Shown: positions 25,261 through 34,229, numbered from the stretch's first letter. The stretch: 64,000 nt of DNA from Paraplanobispora siamensis (GCF_016863175.1 NZ_BOOJ01000021.1:17412-81411); one strand, 5' to 3'. The notes: generated by a model from the sequence alone, not told the origin. Numbers and translations are program-made.

Positions 25261-27224
25261 CGGCGCGGCACCGGCCGGGATGACCGGACCATGTTCCGGG
25301 CGCCGGGGATCCGCCGGGCGATGCGCTTGAGCAGCGGGTCCCGGCGCTCGGGCAGGGGTGCGGGCACGATGCCGCGGCGGATCTCCACCCGGCCGCCGCG
25401 GCTCATCTCCACGCCGAAGCGGAGCCCGACCTCCTGATCGTCCATCCGCAGGAACGGCATCCACGCGCCGGGGGCCAGGAAGCCGTGGCGGGGCAGGCGT
25501 TTCATCGGGACCCTGGCGATCAGCCGCCCGGCGGTGTGACCGGGCAGGCCCGGCTCGACCAAGGCGGGGGCGCGGACCTCGCGCTCGCCGTCCGGCGCCT
25601 GGCGCAGCACCAGTTCGGCCGGCGACCCGCCGCCCGGCGGCATGTACGGCACGGGCACCACGACGAAGACGTGGTCGCGCCCGTGGGTGACCGTGGTCCC
25701 GGTCGAGACGAGGACGACCGACTCGGGGAAGGAGCGGGGCTCCACGCACAGGCCCAGCTCGCCGTGGTCGGACCACCAGGGGACCACCGGCCGCCCCGTG
25801 TGCTCCTCCGGCGATCCCATGCAGTGCACCGGATCGCCGGTCACCCGGGCGCGCCCCTGGTGGACGCCGCCGCGCAGCCGCATGTGGACCTCCCACAGAC
25901 CGGAGGGCAGGATCCCGCCGGGGAGCGCGGAGGCGGCGTCGAGGCTCGCGGTGCCGGTGACCTGCACCCTGATCGCGTCGCCGTACGGGACGTGGACCAC
26001 CGAGCAGCTCACGGGGAGCATGTGCACGGTCCCGGTCGCCTCGTGCCGGATGTAGACCTCGAAGCGGGTGCGGGAGACCGCGGCGGTGACGTCGGCCACG
26101 TCCGGCGGGAGCCGGAGCCCGTCCAGCGGCAGCGGTGACGTCCAGAGCAGGCGGTTCTCCTCGTGCCGCAGGAAGCGGGTGGGGGTGCCGTCACCCCGCA
26201 TGATCTCCCCGGTGAGGTTCATCACGAGCATGCCGTCCCGCCAGGCGACGCTCTTGATCTCCGCCTGCAGGAAGGTGCCCCGCAGGGCGTGGGCCAGCGC
26301 GACGAGCTGGTCGAGCCGGCCCGCGCGCAGCAGCGCGGCCCGCGCCCGCAGCTGGACGGGCATGTAGTGGTCCAGCCTCTCGGGGAAGCGCCGGACGACG
26401 ATGTCCCGAAGCGTGGTGAAGGTCAGGGAGCGGTCCGCCGAGGACGAGGTGAACCTGGTGCCGCCGAGCCGGCGCAGGACCGCGGTGCGGAACCAGTGGG
26501 CGTACAGGCGGTCGCGCTTGCGCCCGCGGGGGACCGACTCGTCGATGACGTCGAGCAGCTTGTCCAGCTCCGCGGCGTGGGCGCGCGGGCCGACCTGGTG
26601 CTCGGGCCGCTCCCCCAGGTGGCAGCAGACCTCTCCGGCCATCACGGTCACGGCCGCCGCCCGCAGGTAGGCCCGCAGGACGAAGGCCTGCTCCGCCAGC
26701 GGCCCGCCGGCGCCGCGGAAGGCCATGGCCTCGGCCACCAGGAACGCCCTGCGGTAGAGCTTGTGCGGGGTGAGCAGGGCCAGCAGCCCGTCCCCGAGGA
26801 TGTCGGCCCGCTGCCGGTCCCGGGAGAACGCCGCCGGGGGAGGCCCGTCGTCGCCGGCCAGCCGCCCGACGAGGACGTCGGCCTCCGTCTGGACCGCGCG
26901 GTCGTACATCCGCGCCAGGGCCGTGCGATCCAGCTTGTCGCCCTGATCGAGCATGTAGACGTACTCGCCCCTGACCACCTCCAGGGCGGCGTTGCGGCCG
27001 CGCATCGGGGAGCCGATGCGCGGCAGGTGCAGGACCCTGACGTTGGAACGGGACTCCGCGATCACGTCGAGCCGCTGGGCGGTCCCGTCGTCGGAGCCGT
27101 CGTCGGCGAAGACGACCTCGTACTCGTCCGGAGGCATCGACTGCTCGATGACCGATCGGATGCATGCGTCGGCCGTATCACCGGGGTTGTGCACCGGCAC
27201 CACCACGCTGACCTTTATCCCCAT
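25245..27224 (-). CDS. Family 2 glycosyltransferase with large C-terminal extension
   Basis: A 659-residue protein. The GT-A domain occupies about residues 1-230: SVVVPVHNPGDTADACIRSV, FADDGSDDGT, RNAALEVVRGEYVYMLDQGD (the DxD position reads DQGD), and a metal/acceptor region around EQAFVLRAYL. The remaining 400 residues are soluble and beta-rich by composition, similar to the extensions on actinobacterial glycosyltransferases that make cell-wall glycopolymers. No membrane helix is evident. It lies 60 nt downstream of the SLT-domain gene on the same strand and may share its transcript. Donor and acceptor are unknown. Confidence 0.82.
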   Translation of the reverse strand: MGIKVSVVVPVHNPGDTADACIRSVIEQSMPPDEYEVVFADDGSDDGTAQRLDVIAESRSNVRVLHLPRIGSPMRGRNAALEVVRGEYVYMLDQGDKLDRTALARMYDRAVQTEADVLVGRLAGDDGPPPAAFSRDRQRADILGDGLLALLTPHKLYRRAFLVAEAMAFRGAGGPLAEQAFVLRAYLRAAAVTVMAGEVCCHLGERPEHQVGPRAHAAELDKLLDVIDESVPRGRKRDRLYAHWFRTAVLRRLGGTRFTSSSADRSLTFTTLRDIVVRRFPERLDHYMPVQLRARAALLRAGRLDQLVALAHALRGTFLQAEIKSVAWRDGMLVMNLTGEIMRGDGTPTRFLRHEENRLLWTSPLPLDGLRLPPDVADVTAAVSRTRFEVYIRHEATGTVHMLPVSCSVVHVPYGDAIRVQVTGTASLDAASALPGGILPSGLWEVHMRLRGGVHQGRARVTGDPVHCMGSPEEHTGRPVVPWWSDHGELGLCVEPRSFPESVVLVSTGTTVTHGRDHVFVVVPVPYMPPGGGSPAELVLRQAPDGEREVRAPALVEPGLPGHTAGRLIARVPMKRLPRHGFLAPGAWMPFLRMDDQEVGLRFGVEMSRGGRVEIRRGIVPAPLPERRDPLLKRIARRIPGARNMVRSSRPVPRRYTAN

Positions 27225-27284
27225 ACCGCCCAGGATGCGCGCCCTAACAGGCGGATGGGGTCTGACCTGCCGGTCTGGGGTGTT

Positions 27285-28052
27285 TCAGTACCATCCCTTG
27301 GCCTGAGAGTGACCCCAGGCGCCACAGGGCGTGCCGTAGCGACCCTTGATGTAACCCAGTCCCCATTCGATCTGGGTGGCCGGGTTGGTCTGCCAGTCGG
27401 CGCCCGCGCTGGCCATCTTGTGGCCGGGCAGCGACTGCGGGATGCCGTAGGCGCCGCTGGAGCGGTTCATCGCCCGCTCGTTCCAGCCGCTCTCCTTCAT
27501 CCAGAGCTTCTCCAGACAGCCCCACTGGTCGGCCCAGCCGCGGGCCTCCAGCATCTGCTTGCCCAGCGCCTTGTTGCCGGTCGGGTTGGCGGTGCCGGCC
27601 GGGAGCTGCTTGGGGTCGAAGCCGCCGCCGCCCGGCGCCTCCTTGACGATCTTGATGGGGTCGAGCGGCTCGCGCCCCTCGCGCTTGCGCTTGAGCGCGT
27701 CGGCCTTGAGCGCCTGGACCGCCTGAGCCTTCAGCGCGTCGGCCTGGGGGTCGGGCCCGAAGGGGTCGCCGCCGCCGAAGGCGTTGGCCAGCTGGTCGAG
27801 AGTGAGCGCCTGGTCGGCCGGGGCGGAGGCGTTCTGGGCCGCGGTGTAGGCGGTGAAGCCGCCGCCTCCCGCGACGACCACGGCCACCAGGCCGAGGATC
27901 AGGCCGCGCTTGGGCGTCAGCCACCCCCGCGGTTTCGCCGGAGCCTTCGTCTTCGGAGTCTTCTCCGGCTTCCTGCCCGTACGGCGGGAGCCGGGCGCCT
28001 GGCGCCCCTTCAGGGGCGGGCGCTCCTTCAAGGGGGGCGATCCTGCACTCAC
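27285..28052 (-). CDS. Membrane-anchored transglycosylase SLT-domain protein
   Basis: A 255-residue protein with a basic, Pro/Lys-rich cytoplasmic N-terminus (1-50), one membrane helix (about 50-70), an Ala/Lys/Gln-rich stalk (about 85-130), and a C-terminal lysozyme-like SLT domain. The domain contains CLEKLWMKESGWNERAMN, where the glutamate of KESGW is the expected catalytic acid, and SSGAYGIPQSLPGHKM. It probably cleaves peptidoglycan, comparable in fold to resuscitation-promoting factors. The GTG start at 28052 has only a weak SD (AGG). A perfect CRP-type site lies 140 nt upstream. Confidence 0.85.
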   Translation of the reverse strand: MSAGSPPLKERPPLKGRQAPGSRRTGRKPEKTPKTKAPAKPRGWLTPKRGLILGLVAVVVAGGGGFTAYTAAQNASAPADQALTLDQLANAFGGGDPFGPDPQADALKAQAVQALKADALKRKREGREPLDPIKIVKEAPGGGGFDPKQLPAGTANPTGNKALGKQMLEARGWADQWGCLEKLWMKESGWNERAMNRSSGAYGIPQSLPGHKMASAGADWQTNPATQIEWGLGYIKGRYGTPCGAWGHSQAKGWY

Positions 28053-28191
28053 GACCTATGAGCTTGCCGTGCACGGGGGGGTGGTCCGCAACCGGAACGG
28101 CAGAACAGGGGGAGGTCGCGGGTAAAGTCACCCGGTTCGCCGGGGCCCGACTGCCTGCTTACGAGGACTTTCCCGACATTTGACCGGCCCT

Positions 28192-28209
28192 ATGTGATTT
28201 TCGTCACAT
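28192..28209. promoter_or_regulatory. Perfect CRP-type binding site
   Basis: ATGTGATTTTCGTCACAT matches the cAMP receptor protein consensus TGTGA-N6-TCACA exactly, with one further symmetric base pair on each side. It lies in the 306-nt gap between the divergent SLT-domain and response-regulator genes, 140 nt from the former and 150 nt from the latter. Actinobacterial Crp homologues use the same core. Confidence 0.65.
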
Positions 28210-28279
28210 CGGCGTGGCGGAGGGGGCCGAGGCTTCCTCCGGGGCGGGAGAGAAGGGCCCGGTACCGGACTTTCCAGTC

Positions 28280-28292
28280 GTCACGCTGTGAC
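28280..28292. promoter_or_regulatory. Palindrome GTCAC-N3-GTGAC upstream of the response regulator
   Basis: GTCACGCTGTGAC is a perfect dyad 67 nt before the proposed GTG of the response-regulator gene. It could be an autoregulatory site or a second, shorter-spaced Crp half-site pair. Confidence 0.3.
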
Positions 28293-28358
28293 ATAGACCT
28301 CAGGTAACAGTCTCATGACATGGTGGGAGCTATAGGACGTTGCAAGAATAATGACCAG

Positions 28359-29033
28359 GTGGCCGGCATTCTCCTCGTTGAAGACGACCCTTCGGTCAGG
28401 ACCGCTCTCGAGCTGGCGCTGGCCCGCCAGGGCCATTCCGTGACCTCCTACGAGACGGGTGAGGAGGCGCTGGACCACGTCCGCTCCCGCCGCCCCGAGA
28501 TCGCCATCCTGGACGTCATGCTGCCCGGGATCGACGGGGTCGAGGTGTGCCGCCGGATCCGCAAGATGGACCAGCTGCCGGTGATCCTCCTCACCGCCAG
28601 GGGCGACGACCTCGACATCGTCGTGGGCCTGGAGGCCGGAGCCGACGACTACGTGGTCAAGCCGGTCGAGCCGCGCGTGCTGGACGCCCGCATCCGCGCG
28701 GTCCTGCGCCGGGTGGAGTCGGCCAGCTCCGACCGCATCACCTTCGGCGACCTGGTGGTGGACCGGGGGGCGCTCAAGGTCACGCTGGCCGGACGGGAGG
28801 TCCACCTGACCCCCACCGAGCTGCGGCTCCTGCTGGAGCTGGTCCGCCACCCCGGCCAGGTGCTCAACCGGCGCTACCTGCTGCGCGCCGTGTGGGACCA
28901 CACCCACGCCGCGGACTCCCGGCTGGTGGACGCCTGCGTGCAGCGGATCCGCGCCAAGATCGAGGCGGTGCCCGCCGAGCCGGAGTTCATCCACACCGTG
29001 CGCGGTTTCGGGTACCGGTTCAGCCCACCGTGA
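28359..29033 (+). CDS. OmpR/PhoB-family response regulator (CseB-like)
   Basis: Two-component response regulator of 224 residues. The receiver domain has acidic pocket VEDD, phospho-acceptor Asp52 in ILDVMLPG, Thr in LLTARG and Lys in YVVKPVE; the C-terminal winged helix contains LTPTELRLLLELVRHPGQVLNRRYLL and TVRGFGYRF. The GTG at 28359 gives the normal N-terminus (VAGILLVEDD). The in-frame ATG at 28320 would add 13 unusual residues, but neither start has a clear SD. It overlaps the sensor kinase by GTGA. The closest named relative I recognise is CseB of the Streptomyces envelope-stress system, though a linked sigE gene is not present here. Confidence 0.86.
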   Translation: MAGILLVEDDPSVRTALELALARQGHSVTSYETGEEALDHVRSRRPEIAILDVMLPGIDGVEVCRRIRKMDQLPVILLTARGDDLDIVVGLEAGADDYVVKPVEPRVLDARIRAVLRRVESASSDRITFGDLVVDRGALKVTLAGREVHLTPTELRLLLELVRHPGQVLNRRYLLRAVWDHTHAADSRLVDACVQRIRAKIEAVPAEPEFIHTVRGFGYRFSPP

Positions 29034-30466
29034 GGCGGATCTACACGGGGCTGCGCGGACGTCTGGTCATCGCCTTCACCCTGATCGCGGTCGCGGCCTC
29101 CGCCCTGGTGGCCGTGATCGGCTACGAGCTCGTCAAGAACCGGGTGATCGAACGCGCCGAGTACACGGCCGCGGCCGACGTGCGTGACACCCTGACGGGC
29201 AGCAGATTCCCCATCAGCGCCCTGTGGCCGGGCGACAGCCCGCCGACCGACATGGAGATCACCGTCCTGCAGAAGAGCCTGCGGGTCCCCAACGGCGCCG
29301 TGGTCGTCCGCTACGAGGACTATCTGTACGCCGACGGCTCCTTCGGCATGAACGACGTGCCCGCCGACCTGCGCGCCCGCGCCGCCGACCGGATGGTCTA
29401 CAAGCGCCAGGAGATCCGCGGGGCGATGTGGCTGGTGATCGGCACGCCCGTGTGGCGGGTGGAGCCCATCCACCTGCCGCAGCCGACCGGGATGAGCGTC
29501 TTCGTGTTCGTCCCCCTCGCCGAGGAGGAGCACCTGCTGATCGGCATGCGCCAGCCGCTGGCGGTCGCCGGGGCCATCATGCTGGCGGTGGCCCTCGCCG
29601 TGGCCCTGGTGTCGGCCCAGCGCGTGCTGCTGCCGGTACGGCGGCTCGGCACGGCCGCACGGGCGCTAGGCGCCGGGCACCTGGACACGCGGCTGCCCGT
29701 GCACGGCCAGGACGAGCTGGCCGAGCTGACGGCCACCTTCAACGACACCGCCGCCGAGCTGGAGCGCAACGTGTCGGAGCTGCGGGCGCTGGAGGCGATG
29801 TCCCGCCGGTTCGTGGCCGACGTCTCCCACGAGCTGCGCACCCCGCTGACCGCGATGACCGCGGTGACCGACATGCTCTCCGAGGAGGCCGAGCGCCTGC
29901 CCGACGAGCCGGCGGCGGCCGTACGGCTGGTGCTGCGCGAGATCGCACGGCTGCGCACCCTGGTGGAGCAGCTCATCGAGGCCAGCCGCTTCGACTCGGG
30001 AACGGCCACGCTGAACCTGGAGACCGTGAGCATCTCCGACGCGATCGAGGACTGCCTGGAGATGCGCGGCTGGTCGCACCAGGTCAAGGTGGCCGCGCCC
30101 CAGGGACTGGCCTTCTCCCTCGATCCCCGGCGCTTCGACGTCATCGTCGCCAATCTGGTCGGCAACGCCCTGCGGCACGGGGAACCGCCCGTCACGGTGT
30201 CCGCCCGCAGCACCGAGCACGGCCTGGAGGTGAAGGTGCGCGACCACGGCAAGGGCATCCCGGCCACGGACCTGCCCCATGTGTTCAACCGCTTCTACAA
30301 GGCCGGCACGCGCGGCGACGGCAGCGGGCTCGGCCTGTCCATCGCCCGCTCCAACGCCCAGCTGCACGGCGGCACGATCTCGGTGCGCCCGCAGGATCCC
30401 GGCACGCTCTTCACCGTCTGGCTGCCCCCGGCGGGCGAGGGCCCGCAGGGAGAAGAACCGCGATGA
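29030..30466 (+). CDS. Sensor histidine kinase (CseC-like)
   Basis: A 478-residue membrane kinase. The first helix (about 12-35) and second helix (about 173-195) enclose an extracytoplasmic sensor of about 135 residues. HAMP (about 200-250), the H-box VADVSHELRTPL with His267, the N-box VANLVGNALRHG, HVFNRFYKAG and the G-box GSGLGLSIA follow. The GTG start overlaps the regulator stop, so the pair is coupled. The stop overlaps the next ATG, tying a lipoprotein into the same operon. The signal is probably cell-envelope stress by analogy with CseC. Confidence 0.88.
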   Translation: MRRIYTGLRGRLVIAFTLIAVAASALVAVIGYELVKNRVIERAEYTAAADVRDTLTGSRFPISALWPGDSPPTDMEITVLQKSLRVPNGAVVVRYEDYLYADGSFGMNDVPADLRARAADRMVYKRQEIRGAMWLVIGTPVWRVEPIHLPQPTGMSVFVFVPLAEEEHLLIGMRQPLAVAGAIMLAVALAVALVSAQRVLLPVRRLGTAARALGAGHLDTRLPVHGQDELAELTATFNDTAAELERNVSELRALEAMSRRFVADVSHELRTPLTAMTAVTDMLSEEAERLPDEPAAAVRLVLREIARLRTLVEQLIEASRFDSGTATLNLETVSISDAIEDCLEMRGWSHQVKVAAPQGLAFSLDPRRFDVIVANLVGNALRHGEPPVTVSARSTEHGLEVKVRDHGKGIPATDLPHVFNRFYKAGTRGDGSGLGLSIARSNAQLHGGTISVRPQDPGTLFTVWLPPAGEGPQGEEPR

Positions 30467-31077
30467 CAAGGCCCCAGGGAAGGTCCGCCGGGAAGTCCAC
30501 CGGAAAGTTCGCGGGGAGAAGGCCCGCGGGGGGCGGGCTCGCCTGCCTCGTGGTCGCGGCCGCCCTCGTGCTCGGCGGCTGCGGCATCACGCCCACCGAG
30601 GTGCGGGACCTGGGCCGGCCGCCGGTGATCAGCTACAGCCCGACGTGGGTGACGGTCTATCTCGTCCGGCAGGGACGCCTGGAGCCCGCCCGGGTGCCGG
30701 TGGTCTCCGACTCCGTCGACAACATCGTGGACACCCTGTTCCGGGCCGGAAAGCAGCCGCCCAAGCCGGGGATGACGAGCGAGCTGATCGGCTTCAACCA
30801 CTACGACAGCAAGACCACCCGCTACAGCGGCGCCTCCCAGCGCAACGACCCGGCCGGGGAGATGGGATACCGGCTGAACGTGGTCCTGACCGGCGAGGGG
30901 ACGCTCTCCCGGCTGGGGATCGCCCAGATCACCTGCACGGTCCGGCAGAACAAGCAGGAGAGCATCTGGAGCGTCGAGATCACCCGGCTGTTCCCGGGGA
31001 CCCCGGAGTCGCTGGGAGAGCACACCTGCTTCGAGTTCCGGAACCTGGCCGCCAAGGGCGTGCGGCTGCCTCCGTGA
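30463..31077 (+). CDS. Lipoprotein with GerMN-like segment, part of the two-component operon
   Basis: A 204-residue exported lipoprotein. A long basic N-terminus precedes a hydrophobic helix and a lipobox LGGCG, with lipidated Cys at about residue 40. The mature part includes a stretch like GerMN domains (WVTVYLVRQGRLEPARVPV) also found in LpqB of the MtrAB system. The ATG overlaps the kinase stop as ATGA. It probably modulates the sensor kinase at the membrane, as CseA or LpqB do for theirs (inference from operon position). A bidirectional hairpin follows. Confidence 0.78.
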   Translation: MTRPQGRSAGKSTGKFAGRRPAGGGLACLVVAAALVLGGCGITPTEVRDLGRPPVISYSPTWVTVYLVRQGRLEPARVPVVSDSVDNIVDTLFRAGKQPPKPGMTSELIGFNHYDSKTTRYSGASQRNDPAGEMGYRLNVVLTGEGTLSRLGIAQITCTVRQNKQESIWSVEITRLFPGTPESLGEHTCFEFRNLAAKGVRLPP

Positions 31078-31145
31078 GAATTCGGCCGCCCCGGTCACGA
31101 CGCCGCATGCGGCCGGCCGTACCGATGGGAAACGGGCGGCCCCTG

Positions 31146-31191
31146 CCACGGGGGGCGTCGTCCGCCTCCAGTACGGACGTGCCCCCCGTGG
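31146..31191. terminator. Hairpin between the convergent lipoprotein and phoH genes
   Basis: CCACGGGGGGC (31146-31156) and GCCCCCCGTGG (31181-31191) form a perfect 11-bp stem with a 24-nt loop, and can terminate transcription from either side. Confidence 0.65.
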
Positions 31192-31199
31192 AGGGCCCG

Positions 31200-31235
31200 G
31201 CGGGCGGACCGGGCGCATGGCTCCGGTCCGCCCGC
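31200..31235 (-). terminator. Hairpin terminator just after phoH
   Basis: GCGGGCGGACCGG (31200-31212) and CCGGTCCGCCCGC (31223-31235) form a perfect 13-bp stem with a 10-nt loop, 5 nt after the phoH stop on the minus strand. Confidence 0.75.
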
Positions 31236-31240
31236 TCGGC

Positions 31241-32563
31241 TCACATCGTCACGTCCTCCAGCATCTCCGTGACCAGCGCGGCGATCGGCGAGCGCTCGGA
31301 ACGGGTCAGCGTGACGTGCGCGAACAGCGGGTGTCCCTTGAGCTTCTCCACCACGGCGACCACACCGTCGTGCCTGCCCACACGCAGGTTGTCGCGCTGG
31401 GCGATGTCGTGGGTGAGCACGACCCGGGAGTTGGCGCCGATCCGGCTCAGCACCGTCAGCAGCACCCCGCGCTCCAGCGACTGGGCCTCGTCCACGATCA
31501 CGAAGGCGTCGTGCAGCGAGCGCCCGCGGATGTGGGTGAGCGGGAGGACCTCCAGCATGCCCCGGTCGATGACCTCCTCGATCACCTCGGGCGTGGTGAC
31601 CGCGCCCAGGGTGTCGTAGACGGCCTGCGCCCAGGGGCCCATCTTCTCGTTCTCGGTGCCGGGCAGGTAGCCGAGCTCCTGGCCGCCCACGGCGTACAGC
31701 GGGCGAAAGACGATGACCTTGCGGTGCTGACGGCGCTCCAGGACCGCCTCCAGGCCCGCGCAGAGCGCGAGCGCGGACTTGCCGGTGCCGGCGCGCCCGC
31801 CCATCGAGACGATGCCGACCTCGGGGTCCATCAGCAGGTCCAGGGCGATGCGCTGCTCGGCGGAGCGGCCGTGCAGCCCGAAGACCTCGCGGTCGCCGCG
31901 GACCAGGCGCACGGTCTTGTCCGGCAGCACGCGGCCCAGCGCCGAACCCCGGCTGGACAGCAGCCGCAGTCCGGTGTGCGTGGGCAGCTCCCGTGCCTCG
32001 GCGATGTCGGCGGTGCCGTGCTCGAACAGCGCCTCGACGTCCTCGTCGGCCACCTGGATCTCGTCCATGCCCGTCCAGCCGGACTCCACGACGAGCTCGG
32101 CGCGGTACTCCTCGGCGGCGAGACCGATGGAGGCGGCCTTGATGCGCATCGGGAGGTCCTTGGACACCAGCACCACGTCGAGACCCTCGGCGGCCAGCGA
32201 GCGCGCCACGGTCAGGATGCGGGTGTCGTTGTCGCCGAGCCGGAAGCCGACGGGCAGGATGGACGGGTCGCTGTGGTTGAGCTCGACCCGGATGGTGCCC
32301 TCGCCGATGGGCATGGGCTCGTCCAGACGTCCGTGGGTCACCCTCAGGTCGTCCAGGCGCCGTAGCGCCTTGCGAGCGAAGTAGCCCAGCTCCGGATGGT
32401 GCCGCTTGCCCTCCAACTCGGTGATGACGACGATCGGGATGACCACCTCGTGCTCGGCGAAGCGGCTTATCGCCGCCGGGTCAGCCAGGAGGACCGAGGT
32501 GTCCAGGACGTACGTGCGCCGGTTGCCGGCCGACGACGTGGATGCGGACGAAGGGTGTGCCAC
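31241..32563 (-). CDS. phoH2: PIN-PhoH fusion protein (PhoH2)
   Basis: A 440-residue protein. An N-terminal PIN ribonuclease domain (about 15-150; [12 protein letters not shown] supplies the first acidic ligand, and DNDTRIL another) is fused to a PhoH ATPase domain (about 225-435; [14 protein letters not shown]-loop, DEAQSLE Walker B). PhoH2 proteins are described as RNA helicase/RNase enzymes related to VapC toxins. The GTG at 32563 follows GGGGGAG and is preferred to the ATG at 32584. It sits beside a cis-prenyltransferase gene, as in mycobacterial genomes where phoH2 lies near Rv1086. No antitoxin-like ORF precedes it. Confidence 0.9.
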   Translation of the reverse strand: MAHPSSASTSSAGNRRTYVLDTSVLLADPAAISRFAEHEVVIPIVVITELEGKRHHPELGYFARKALRRLDDLRVTHGRLDEPMPIGEGTIRVELNHSDPSILPVGFRLGDNDTRILTVARSLAAEGLDVVLVSKDLPMRIKAASIGLAAEEYRAELVVESGWTGMDEIQVADEDVEALFEHGTADIAEARELPTHTGLRLLSSRGSALGRVLPDKTVRLVRGDREVFGLHGRSAEQRIALDLLMDPEVGIVSMGGRAGTGKSALALCAGLEAVLERRQHRKVIVFRPLYAVGGQELGYLPGTENEKMGPWAQAVYDTLGAVTTPEVIEEVIDRGMLEVLPLTHIRGRSLHDAFVIVDEAQSLERGVLLTVLSRIGANSRVVLTHDIAQRDNLRVGRHDGVVAVVEKLKGHPLFAHVTLTRSERSPIAALVTEMLEDVTM

Positions 32564-32708
32564 GCGTTCTCCCCCGGGCGCCATGGCTGGCGCCCTGCCA
32601 TGAGCTGGGATGCGGACCGGACCCGGGCCCGCGTTCTCGGCTCGCCGAGAGGGACCGGTGGCCGGCCCTCCCTGACGCGTCGTGACGCAAAGGCGGGCCC
32701 TCTCCGGA

Positions 32709-32736
32709 GTAGGCGGACTGTGCCCGCCTACTTCTT
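32709..32736. terminator. Hairpin downstream of the cis-prenyltransferase gene
   Basis: GTAGGCGG and CCGCCTAC form a perfect 8-bp stem with loop ACTGTGC; TTCTT follows on the plus strand. On the minus strand it lies 70 nt after the prenyltransferase stop and 146 nt before the phoH start. The rest of the 242-nt gap has no gene I can support. Confidence 0.5.
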
Positions 32737-32805
32737 ACGGTACGTCCTGAATACCCACCTTCCAATGACGCATGTGTGACCGAAAGGAGGTGTTCACGTT
32801 GCGTT

Positions 32806-33573
32806 TCAGGTGCCGTACCGTCGGTGCCGCGCGGCGTACGAACGGAGGGCCCGCAGAAAGTCGACCCTGCGGAAGTCAGGCCAGTAGGCCTCGCAGAAGT
32901 AGAACTCGGAGTGGGCACTCTGCCAGAGCAGGAAGCCGGACAGCCGCTGCTCCCCCGATGTCCGGATGACCAGGTCCGGATCGGGCTGGCCGCGCGTGTA
33001 GAGATGCTCCGCGATGTGCTCCACATCGAGAACCTCGACCAGGTCCTCGATGGTCGCCCCCTTGCTGGCGTGCTCCAGGAGGAGGGAGCGCACCGCATCA
33101 GCGATCTCACGCCTTCCTCCATACCCAACCGCAACGTTCACAATCAAACCTGGACGGTGCGATGTTGCTTCTTTTGCATTTTTAAGGACATGAGCCGTGT
33201 GATCGGGCAGGAGGTCGAGCGCCCCCATGGGCTTGATGTGCCACCCGGCGGCCACGAGCTCCTGGACCACGTCCTCGATGATCTTCATGAGGGGTTCGAG
33301 CTCGTCCTTGGAACGGTTGATGTTGTCGCTGGACAGCAGCCAGACCGTGACGACCTCGACGCCCGCCTCCCGGCACCAGCCGAGCAGCTCGGAGATCTTG
33401 TCGGCTCCCTTGCGGTGCCCGCGGCTGACGTCCTCGATGCCCATCGCGCGGGCCCAGCGGCGGTTGCCGTCGACGATGACGCCGACGTGGCGGGGCACCA
33501 TGTCCCGATGACGGGACAGCTTGGCTTCAAGTCGCCGTTCGTACAACCGGTAGACGAGATCACGCACGCCCAT
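32806..33573 (-). CDS. Isoprenyl transferase (cis-prenyltransferase, Z-FPP/UPP synthase family)
   Basis: A 255-residue cytosolic enzyme that condenses isopentenyl diphosphate onto an allylic primer in cis, for undecaprenyl/decaprenyl carrier lipid synthesis. VIVDGNRRWA contains the catalytic aspartate, GHRKGADKI and VWLLSSDN follow, and the C-terminal RTSGEQRLSGFLLWQ binds IPP diphosphate. Length and the YERRLEAKL N-terminus resemble the short-chain Z-prenyl synthases (mycobacterial Rv1086), so the product may be Z,E-farnesyl diphosphate rather than a full-length lipid. The ATG at 33573 is preceded by GGGGAGGGG. Confidence 0.9.
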   Translation of the reverse strand: MGVRDLVYRLYERRLEAKLSRHRDMVPRHVGVIVDGNRRWARAMGIEDVSRGHRKGADKISELLGWCREAGVEVVTVWLLSSDNINRSKDELEPLMKIIEDVVQELVAAGWHIKPMGALDLLPDHTAHVLKNAKEATSHRPGLIVNVAVGYGGRREIADAVRSLLLEHASKGATIEDLVEVLDVEHIAEHLYTRGQPDPDLVIRTSGEQRLSGFLLWQSAHSEFYFCEAYWPDFRRVDFLRALRSYAARHRRYGT

Positions 33574-33654
33574 GTGGAGCCCCTCCCCTCAACGCCCGTG
33601 GTCGAAGGGCGCTGACAGGCAATTATCGCCGCCGGCGGGACTTGTCCGTCCCTT

Positions 33655-34188
33655 CTAGGAAATTGTGCTGGACTCGTCGGACTTGTGCGATCCCAGGCAC
33701 TCCTCGGCCTCCGTCACGAGCGCCTCCACGAACTCGCTCAGCTCGGCCGACGTCAGCACCGCGCGCAGTCCCACCCCGTCGCTGCCCCAGGCCTCCAGGA
33801 AGGCCCTCCTGGTCAGTTTCCACTCCCCGGCCGGCCCCCGGTCCTGCGGCGTCCACATCGGGATCGTGCGCAGCCGGCAGCGCAGCTCGCCGCCTCCGAC
33901 CAGGCCCTTCCCGGCCCGGTAACGAAAGGCGAACAGTTCCCCCTCGTCGGGCAGGTCGGGGAAGCGGTCGTCCGGGTCGGGCCAGCGCCCGTCACCCCGC
34001 GCCCGGGCCTCGGCGACCCCTCTGGCCAGCCGGTTCAGGAACCAGCCGCACCGCTCGCCCACCATCCCGTACGGCGCGCCGTCACGGTGCAGCTCCAAAG
34101 TGATCTCGTACGGCGAACCGACGCTGTCCCGGCACGCGATGGGCGTGACAGTCAGATACGAGCCGTCCACACACCGCAGTCCCCCCAC
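33655..34188 (-). CDS. Conserved protein of unknown function
   Basis: A 177-residue soluble protein with no recognised domain. Features are a Cys/Trp pair in RCGWFLNRLARGVAEAR, an Asp/Pro-rich stretch DPDDRFPDLPDEGELF, and an acidic Ser-rich end. The frame is open upstream to 34332 across low-complexity repeats. GTG at 34188 is preferred because TACGCT lies 7 nt upstream and the upstream residues look non-coding. It sits between the prenyltransferase gene and the DUF692 operon on the same strand, but the 107-nt gap to the operon is filled by tandem repeats, so it is probably separate. Function unknown. Confidence 0.62.
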   Translation of the reverse strand: MGGLRCVDGSYLTVTPIACRDSVGSPYEITLELHRDGAPYGMVGERCGWFLNRLARGVAEARARGDGRWPDPDDRFPDLPDEGELFAFRYRAGKGLVGGGELRCRLRTIPMWTPQDRGPAGEWKLTRRAFLEAWGSDGVGLRAVLTSAELSEFVEALVTEAEECLGSHKSDESSTIS

Positions 34189-34229
34189 GTCACAGAGCGT
34201 ATCCAGGTACGCCCCGGCAAAACGTCCCG

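Noticed and set aside
28053..28358. c-di-AMP (ydaO-type) riboswitch upstream of the SLT-domain gene
   Set aside because: Actinobacterial muralytic genes often have one, but I could not find the conserved core here; only the CRP-type site and a dyad are clear.
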